From assembly GCA_032629725.1 (NCBI GenBank), contig JAFEVB010000008.1, forward strand, positions 1,550,001 through 1,614,000: DNA of 64,000 nt, read 5' to 3'. Source of the DNA: Gremmenia infestans (taxonomy: Eukaryota; Ascomycota; Leotiomycetes; Helotiales; Hamatocanthoscyphaceae). The position numbers and the translations under genes are program-made. Of this stretch, positions 57,970-64,000 are shown piece by piece. The notes beneath the pieces are model-generated. The model did not search any database and had not been told where the DNA came from. It was given only the letters and a program-made list of their open reading frames with translations. Every line of letters begins with the position of its first letter. Position 1 is the stretch's first letter.

Positions 57970-58923
57970 ATGGACGGACTATCAGGCAGTCCTGGGAATA
58001 CTACCCACTTCGATCCTTCATCTAAGAAAAGCCAAGAAGGTTCGTCTGCGGAAACACTACTACTGATCTGCTCTTGACATTCATCATTCTGCTTCTTCTA
58101 ACATGTAATCTCAGAGAATAATCAACTTATGGAAGGCTTTCCGCAGTTCTCGCGGCTGTCCATCGAGCTACGACTTATGATATGGGAACATACTTGGCCC
58201 GAACCACAAATAATCGAGGCCGCAATATATGAGGAGGACGAGACAGAAGAAGACGAGACAGAAGAGGATGAAACAGAGGAAGGTTACTTCAATACTGGAA
58301 TTCTACGTCCTGCTTGTCCGCTAGCTGTCGCCTTGGACCACCAGCTTTTCTGGTCGAGGCCTGCCGATTCAGACGAACTGGGCCACTGTTTTTACCCCAT
58401 AGCCCTACAAATCTGCGGAGAATCGCGGAGGCACACATTGACTAAATATCGACTCATGGAGCATAAGAAAAACGCAAAGGGCCGCTTCTATTTCAATCCA
58501 GACCAAGATCCCATTTGGTTCAGTTTTGACTTTACCGACGACTTTAGGATGTTAAAATATGTTGTCGATCTAGAAGATTATTATGGGGAACAGTTGCATG
58601 CAATTGAAACTCTTCTCGTCGAGGATTGGATACTATCATGCGAGAATCTGGATGTATATTCCGACTGTGTAGAGTCCTTGACCGGCCTCAAAACAGTCTT
58701 CATCCGGCTTGACACTGAAGATGAGGAGATGGTGTTGGAGAGGGAGTTGGAGAGGGAGATGAGAGATGTTGTAGATGAAGACGAGGGTGGTGACCAAAGT
58801 TGCGACGACGAGTTTCGGGAAAATGCGAATAAGCTCAGAGAGGAGTATAGGAGGTTCTTGGAAGATAAACATGATATGAGGGTCAAGGTGATATGCATAG
58901 ATCGCACCGGTATGGTAATCTGA
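57970..58923 (+). CDS. 2EXR-domain fungal protein with tandem acidic repeats
   Basis: The model is join(57970..58039,58115..58923), 292 aa. Exon 1 encodes MDGLSGSPGNTTHFDPSS and joins to the long exon through an intron starting GTTCGT and ending CTCAG; the donor is unusual. If it is not used, the start is ATG 58129 (264 aa). The 2EXR motif is FPQFSRLSIELRLMIWEHTW, then LQICGESRRHTLTKY. Near residues 60-75 the unit DETEE is repeated three times. The C-terminal third is highly acidic with a predicted coiled coil (MVLERELEREMRDVVDEDEG). The function is unknown, as for other 2EXR proteins. Confidence 0.75.
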
Positions 58924-59753
58924 GGTTAGTCCATTTGTGGGTATAGGTAGGCTAGGGTGCTTTATCTTAGAACAAAGGTTTGAATTATCAGCAGCGCTAG
59001 CGCTAAAACTTATTTTTAGTGTCAGCGAAGACAGTATAGGCTACCATCGAGTGATACGTTTATCGTTAACCAGAACATGTCACGTCGCAATGTTTCTTCC
59101 CTTCTTTCATCAATTTTCATTCTGTTTCAGCCATCTAAAATCAAACTGCTAATCAATGACGTGGGTGCTAGTATCATTCCGGCTCTTTTCTACCGCCGAA
59201 GATGAAGATGATTACTGAACATCATATCCATGACCAAGCAACGCTAGAAGTCTCCGCATGGATCCGCAAACCATGCGACCCCTCCATTATCCAAGACAAG
59301 TAATCAGCAATCTGACCTGATATCTAAGCAGCTCCAAATGCCGCTATTCATGCAAGGCTATGGAGATGACTAACAGCTATGCATTCCGGGCAATATAGCA
59401 TAATCTGCCCGTGCGCCTCTTATCACGAATTGCCTAATGCAGAGAATGGCAGGATCTAAGGTCGGATTCTATGAGTCGTTGTGCGGCTGTATAGGTCTGT
59501 GTATTGTTTGTCATTCAGCTGAGATTGATAATTCATAGGGTGCAGTATGGGTTGAGTGTAGGAGTTAGAGGAGAGTATATAACAAAGGGGACTGACTGCC
59601 ATAAAACGAACTGCACCACATACTAAACAAACAACATCCTCAAGCAATCATCCTCGATTTAAACTATCCATCCATCGATCGACATTACTCTGTCAATTCA
59701 GATCCACTATATCTTCAACTCGTCAAAATCCAACCATACCAGCCTTCTACAAC
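58924..59753. other. Intergenic, promoter of the SDR gene
   Basis: No ORF supported. A TATATAA box near 59576 precedes the SDR start. Confidence 0.45.
59576..59582 (+). promoter_or_regulatory. TATA box candidate for the SDR gene
   Basis: TATATAA 178 nt before ATG 59754. Confidence 0.45.
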
Positions 59754-60577
59754 ATGTCTGGACTCACTTATGTTATCACCGGTGCCAACCGCGGCATTGG
59801 AAAAGGTAAGCACTTTATCTAATTCGGATCCCCGAGCTCCGAATCCTTCTTGATCAGACAATACTGACTGACGTTCCTGTAGGTCTCCTCGAGACTCTTG
59901 TCCTCCGTCCTCAAACCACCGTCATTGCTGCTGTCCGTGATGTGGCTTCATCCGAAAAGACACTACGCTCTGTCCCTGTTGGCTCGGGTAGCAAGATCAT
60001 TGTCGTCAAGGTCGATTCCACCTCTGCAACAGATGCCTCAGAAGCTGTTGAGGAGCTCAGGTCAAAGCACAGCATCAGCAAAGTCGATGTCCTGATCGCC
60101 AACGCTGGGCTTTTAGACGCCGCAGATATCGCCCCAGCTCTTAATGCCTCTGTCAGCTCTATCCGCAAGCATTTCGAAATCAACACTCTTGGTCCCCTTG
60201 TCCTAATCCAAGCCTTCTTCCCGCTCCTCGAAGCAGCCTCGGACCCAAAATTCCTAGTCCTCAGCTCAAGCATCGGCTCGATCAAGCTCCTAGAGGACTA
60301 CCAAGTTCCCTTCTTCACCTACGGCATCACCAAATCCGCAGCCAACTACCTCGTCCGCAAGCTGCACTTTGAGAACCCCAGGCTAACCAGTATGGCGTTC
60401 TGCCCTGGATGGGTCCAGACTGATATGGGGACTGGAGCTGCCAAGGTTGTGGGCATGGATAATGCGCCTGTGACTCTTGAGGACAGTGTGAAGGGTCTTA
60501 TTACCCAGTTTGATGGAGCTTCAAGAGAAAAGTCTGGAACGTTTACTTCGCAAGAGGGGAAGACTATTCCGTGGTAG
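59754..60577 (+). CDS. Short-chain dehydrogenase/reductase (carbonyl-reductase / ketoreductase-like)
   Basis: The model is join(59754..59805,59883..60577), 248 aa, intron GTAAGC..TGTAG. It is a classical SDR with the Rossmann motif TGANRGIG (residues 9-16), VDVLIANAG, the catalytic Ser in LVLSSSIGS, and YGITK (Tyr164, Lys168). The downstream CPGWVQTDMG motif follows. The overall sequence is closest in style to fungal norsolorinic-acid ketoreductase/'sniffer'-type carbonyl reductases, which use NADPH. These names cover many substrates, so no pathway is implied. No signal peptide or TM segment; a cytosolic enzyme. No biosynthetic neighbours. Confidence 0.93.
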
Positions 60578-61411
60578 ATGGACATGCAGCCATTATAGGG
60601 GTGCGAAGAAAAGGGATGAAAGTAAATAAGGGTAGGAAAACGGTTCAAGGGTAGCTGATAGAGGAAGAAGATATATTAAAGAATGAGAAACAGAAGCAAG
60701 TGCAAATCTTGACTGCCATTGTCATGTGACCCATGATTTACGTGAAACGCAATTCGCGCTGTAATTGTTTATTAATTACACTACCATCAGTTGTCTACGT
60801 CCCCTTTTCTTGTCAAGCACAGCATCTTTATTTATACCATCATCTGTCTATCACGTTACTCCTTAGCCTTATATCACGTCAAGCATGGCAGAAACCCAGC
60901 CCATCATCAAATAAGCTTAAATACTAGTGGCAGCGATCTCTCCCCCTCTCAGCCGCCGGGATGTTTCGTTTCCGTGAACTATTAAATAGTCGCAAAATGA
61001 ATAGGACACCAACCTAACACTCTTTGGATAAAGAGGCGCCAATACCTTCGTCTCCTTCTCTTCTTACCTACTTTTACCATGGCGCATTCCACTCCCATAT
61101 CTTTAATTGTGTGGTGGTCTTGACAATGCTGCATGTAGCCGATTGACGATAATCGTTGGTGTTGAAGGATCTGAAACTTAGCTGAGACAAGAACAAGGAC
61201 CACATTCCAGCCCAAACGTGGATGCAAACGGACGAACTGCGGAGAGTCCATATTTTCAGCTGGCTGGGCATTCATCGCATCGCATCGCATAGTGCAGCAG
61301 TACTAGCAGTACTACGTCACGCCCAAGACACCTCCCTCCGAATTCAAATAGGAACATCGACGCTGTTGTGAACTGTATATCCAATATCCACATCACAGCA
61401 CGGCATCTACC
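60578..61411. other. Intergenic, no gene seen
   Basis: Short CATCG-type tandem copies near 61273-61289; otherwise nothing. Confidence 0.4.
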
Positions 61412-62180
61412 ATGCTCTGCAGCAACCGCCCGGAAGGCTTTGTGAGTCCAAAATTTAATAAACTTGCGACGAAAAGTGAGAAAGCACGGCTAACAAAATC
61501 ATATCCAGGGCCCACACTCAACCCTCTCCTCCCCAATCCCAACAACCTGCTTCGTCGACACGATCATAATCCCCCTCCCCGTCTGGATCGCTCTATTCCT
61601 CCTCCCCCTCCTCATCACCATCTCCCTCCACCACCGAAAACAGAATTTCGACCCCTCAACCGCGCATCTTCGCGCCGTCGCCCCACGATCATGTATCTTC
61701 ACAACTGTTCAAGTCATCTACTACCTCTTCATAATCGCCAACATCCTCATGCTGACACTCGAGATTGTGCGCCTGGAATTACTACACTTTGGCATCGGCC
61801 TACTGCCGTTTTCCTATGTCGGGCTGTTGCTAGGTGCGGGGCTGCATGCTAGTGAGGGGTTCCGGGGGCGTGTTAGAGGATGGCAGGTCGTCAATGGTGT
61901 GCTCTGGCTTGGGGGCATGGCTGTTAGTGTTGTGCAGGTCGTGGGGTTGAGTAATGAGGGCATCAATGGGAGGAAAGGGACTAAGTATCCCATTAGTGAT
62001 CAGGTCATTGATGTTGCGGTTATGGCGGGGGTTGATGCTGCTATTGCGCTATTGGAGGTCGGGTTGGGGTTTTGGAGCGTGAAGAGGGATGGCGGTAGAA
62101 AAGAAAGTTTGAAGAGTGGCATTGGGGGTGTTGGGCAGCACGAGATGACTGATTATGGTGCAGCGCATCATAGATTATAG
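61412..62180 (+). CDS. Four-TM integral membrane protein, unknown function
   Basis: The model is join(61412..61441,61509..62180), 233 aa. Without splicing the frame ends early and the Pro/His-rich reading from 61509 makes no sense. With the intron (GTGAGT..TCCAG) it becomes hydrophobic: IIIPLPVWIALFLLPLLI, VQVIYYLFIIANILMLTL, LPFSYVGLLLGAGL and VVNGVLWLGGMAVSVVQVVG. Helices alternate with charged loops (HHRKQNFDPSTAHLR). A weaker hydrophobic segment and a polar tail end the protein. I recognise no named family, though membrane proteins of this layout are common in ascomycetes. The location could be the plasma membrane or the ER. Confidence 0.72.
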
Positions 62181-62433
62181 AGAGGTAGATGTCCTTCTGT
62201 ATGGTTTAATCGACTTCTAGATTGAAAGGCGTGTATTCCATTTCTGCAGCCGGCGTGAGGGTCGTTTTTCTTGAAGTTGCTTCCTAGAATGGACGACTAC
62301 TGAACTCTCTCTGCATGCAACTCATCATCTTTGCAAAACAGATTGTTGGCTCCTAAGAGATCCCAAGCGGGTTTACAAGATTCTATTCTCAGTCGCAGGA
62401 TACATGGGCGGAAACTTCATCTCCTCTTCACCT

Positions 62434-63674
62434 TCAAGCTTCAAGTCCCATCTTCCTCCCCGGCGCAAGATGTCCTGGCACATACGGAAACTCCTTCTTG
62501 AAATGCTCCGCAATTTCCTCTCTAGTAGCCACCCAAACCTCATCACCCCCCTTCTCCTTAACATACAACATAAAACTCCTCAACGCCTCTGCCCGTCCCG
62601 GCTTCCCTATAATGCGCGAATGCATCGGTACATTCATAAGCTTCGGACTCCCTGCTTGGCCTTCACGGAGCAGCATATCGAACGTCGATTTCAGGTACTC
62701 GAGATACATGTGTGAGCCTACAAACCCGGGACTCATGTGAAACTTTCCGTCTAGCAATACTCAAATAAGCAAGAATCGGTGAGTGAAAGGCAAGCATAAA
62801 CAAACATACCGTTACAATCATAATTATATGGCACAATCAACAATCCCTCCCTCTCCCCAACCTCCAGCCCCTCCTCCCAGGGCAAATCAACCCAATACGG
62901 CACATCGTCATTAAACGCCTCACTGCTATACAACAGCTTCTTCCCACCCCCCATCTCCTTTACCACCTCCGGCCACAAACACCGCGTATTCGGCGTCCCC
63001 CGCCCGTAAAAATACCCCCGCGGAAAAACTCCTGTCACTTCCTCTAGAGTTTTGCAATTCTCCCTGATATACGCCTTCTCCTCCTCAACACCCAGCGCAG
63101 AAATATCGAGCCACCTCGCACCATGCGCAGCTATCTCATGGCCATCGCGTACCAGCGCACGCGCGAACGTAGGGTTTTTGGCCACGGCTTGTGATACGGC
63201 CCACGTAGTAAATCTATATCCTTGCTCTTTGAAAAGTCGCAGGATCCGCCAGGCACCGACACGGGAGCCGTATTCGTATCTATGTTTTATTGTTTCATTA
63301 GGTGGTTGCAATGATATTGGAAATGAGAGGGAAAAGGATGGGGGAAAAGAGGGAGGACAAACTCAGATTCAGCAGCCATATGTCTCGCGCCCTCTAAAAA
63401 CGAACTCGATGCCCCCTTTTCCCATAAATACGGCTCCGAGTGCGCGTCTCCGTTCAGCACCGTTCGCTCGCCGCCTTCTTCGTAGTTTAGGATGAAGGAG
63501 AGGGCTAGCTTGGCGTTGTTGGGCCAGTTGGGGTTTAGTGATGATTCGCCGTATCCTGTAGGGTTTGTTTAGAAGAGAAAACGCGGGTTTGTACCTACTT
63601 ATAGCTTGAGGGGATATAGGGGACTTGCCTTCTAGATCACGGGGAATTTCATAGCGGGGATCTGTGACTACCAT
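62434..63674 (-). CDS. Polysaccharide deacetylase (PuuE/allantoinase-like, NodB fold)
   Basis: Four exons (minus): 63674-63629, 63555-63363, 63279-62810, 62750-62434; 341 aa. Intron 1 has a GC donor (GCAAGT..CTACAG). The other donors are GTTTGT and GTATGT, and frames join exactly (LEG|YGESSLNPN; YNYDCN|DGKFHMSPGF). Motifs are LSFILNYEEGGERTVLNGD, RDGHEIAAHGARW (the metal-binding HxxxH-like region) and GYFYGRGTPNTR. This wording is characteristic of the PuuE/'urate catabolism' allantoinase branch more than of chitin deacetylases; it lacks a signal peptide and CBM, so it is probably intracellular. Likely reaction: hydrolysis of an amide, such as the allantoin ring or an N-acetyl group; the substrate is unproven. 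Confidence 0.88.
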
Positions 63675-64000
63675 TTTTGCGAGCTGCGCGTAGTTGTAAG
63701 TTATGGTTGATAGTTATGGGAACGGGAAAACTATAAATCCGAGGTTGAAGTGCTATCACTTCACCTTGCTTTATTTTACTTGAAGTTATGTTTCTAGGAT
63801 AAAGAAGGGGATATAAGAGAATTGGTTGGGAGGGGACAAACGGATTTTTAATTGAGGAGATTATTTCTCCTATACGTCTGGCGGGGTATATCGGGGCTCC
63901 GATGAGGGGCTTATCGATGCGATATGCCATCCTTGTATCGATCATAGCACGGCCAAGTTTATTTTATGGAGAAATCGAACCTCTTTAGGGGAATGAGGGT
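63675..64000. other. Upstream region of the deacetylase gene, window end
   Basis: Promoter side of the deacetylase. A short inverted GAAGTGATAG-like stretch lies near 63750. No further gene. Confidence 0.35.

Noticed and set aside
1..64000. CRISPR arrays, bacterial operons, rRNA genes
   Set aside because: None seen. Intron structure and gene content are fungal, and no 5S, 18S or 28S segments were recognised.

Overview
The window is nuclear DNA of a filamentous ascomycete (Pezizomycotina). Introns are short (about 45-95 nt) with GT..AG ends and CTAAC-like branch sites. The gene content is typical: an NRPS-like reductase, a P450, 2EXR and F-box proteins, a GPI-anchored cupredoxin and a fungal TauD-type dioxygenase. 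A Leotiomycete (Helotiales-type) source fits best, but that is an inference. Splice coordinates were worked out by hand from frame, splice consensus and family motifs.

Layout. 1-1.2 kb: the 3' end of an NRPS-like gene (terminal reductase domain). 2.4-2.7 kb: a tiny Gly-rich protein gene. 3.1-9.5 kb: a very large ankyrin/coiled-coil gene on the minus strand with two lesions. 10.8-20.4 kb: an F-box gene, a LAMTOR1/Meh1-like lipid-anchored protein, a small Cys-rich conserved protein, and an F-box protein with an RPEL-like motif. 21.3-23.7 kb: a trypsin-like domain gene, also carrying lesions. 24.0-35.0 kb: an AT-richer accessory block of decayed genes, bounded by a 32-bp imperfect direct repeat. 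Its right copy touches the 3' end of a tRNA-Arg(TCT)-like gene. 35.6-52.3 kb: mostly intact genes, namely DUF829/PaxU-like hydrolase, cytochrome P450, cupredoxin, lysyl-tRNA synthetase (KRS1), heme a synthase (COX15), a nucleotide-sugar-transporter-like protein, and a divergent pair of flavin monooxygenase and TauD-type dioxygenase. 52.3-55 kb: AT-rich, with a small secreted Cys-rich protein and a 66-aa protein. 56-63.7 kb: two 2EXR proteins, an SDR, a four-TM membrane protein and a polysaccharide deacetylase of the PuuE/allantoinase-like group.

The most unusual part is the 24.0-35.0 kb block. It holds a C2H2 zinc-finger gene, a 152-codon helical gene, a fragment of a C-terminal-TM protein, and a roughly 5-kb gene whose C-terminus has a USP (deubiquitinase) fold signature without the usual catalytic Cys and His. 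The reading frames are otherwise coherent, and one intron splits two exons with frame preserved. The recognisable in-frame stops are TAG or TAA, never TGA, as expected if CAG/CAA codons were converted by C-to-T changes at CpA. That is the signature of repeat-induced point mutation (RIP). I read the block as a RIP-decayed inserted element at a tRNA locus. The evidence is the repeat pair, the decay pattern and the odd gene set; the insertion itself is inferred.

Housekeeping genes (KRS1, COX15) are compact and share short promoters or convergent 3' ends. No gene cluster with an obvious common pathway is visible, apart from the FMO/TauD divergent pair.
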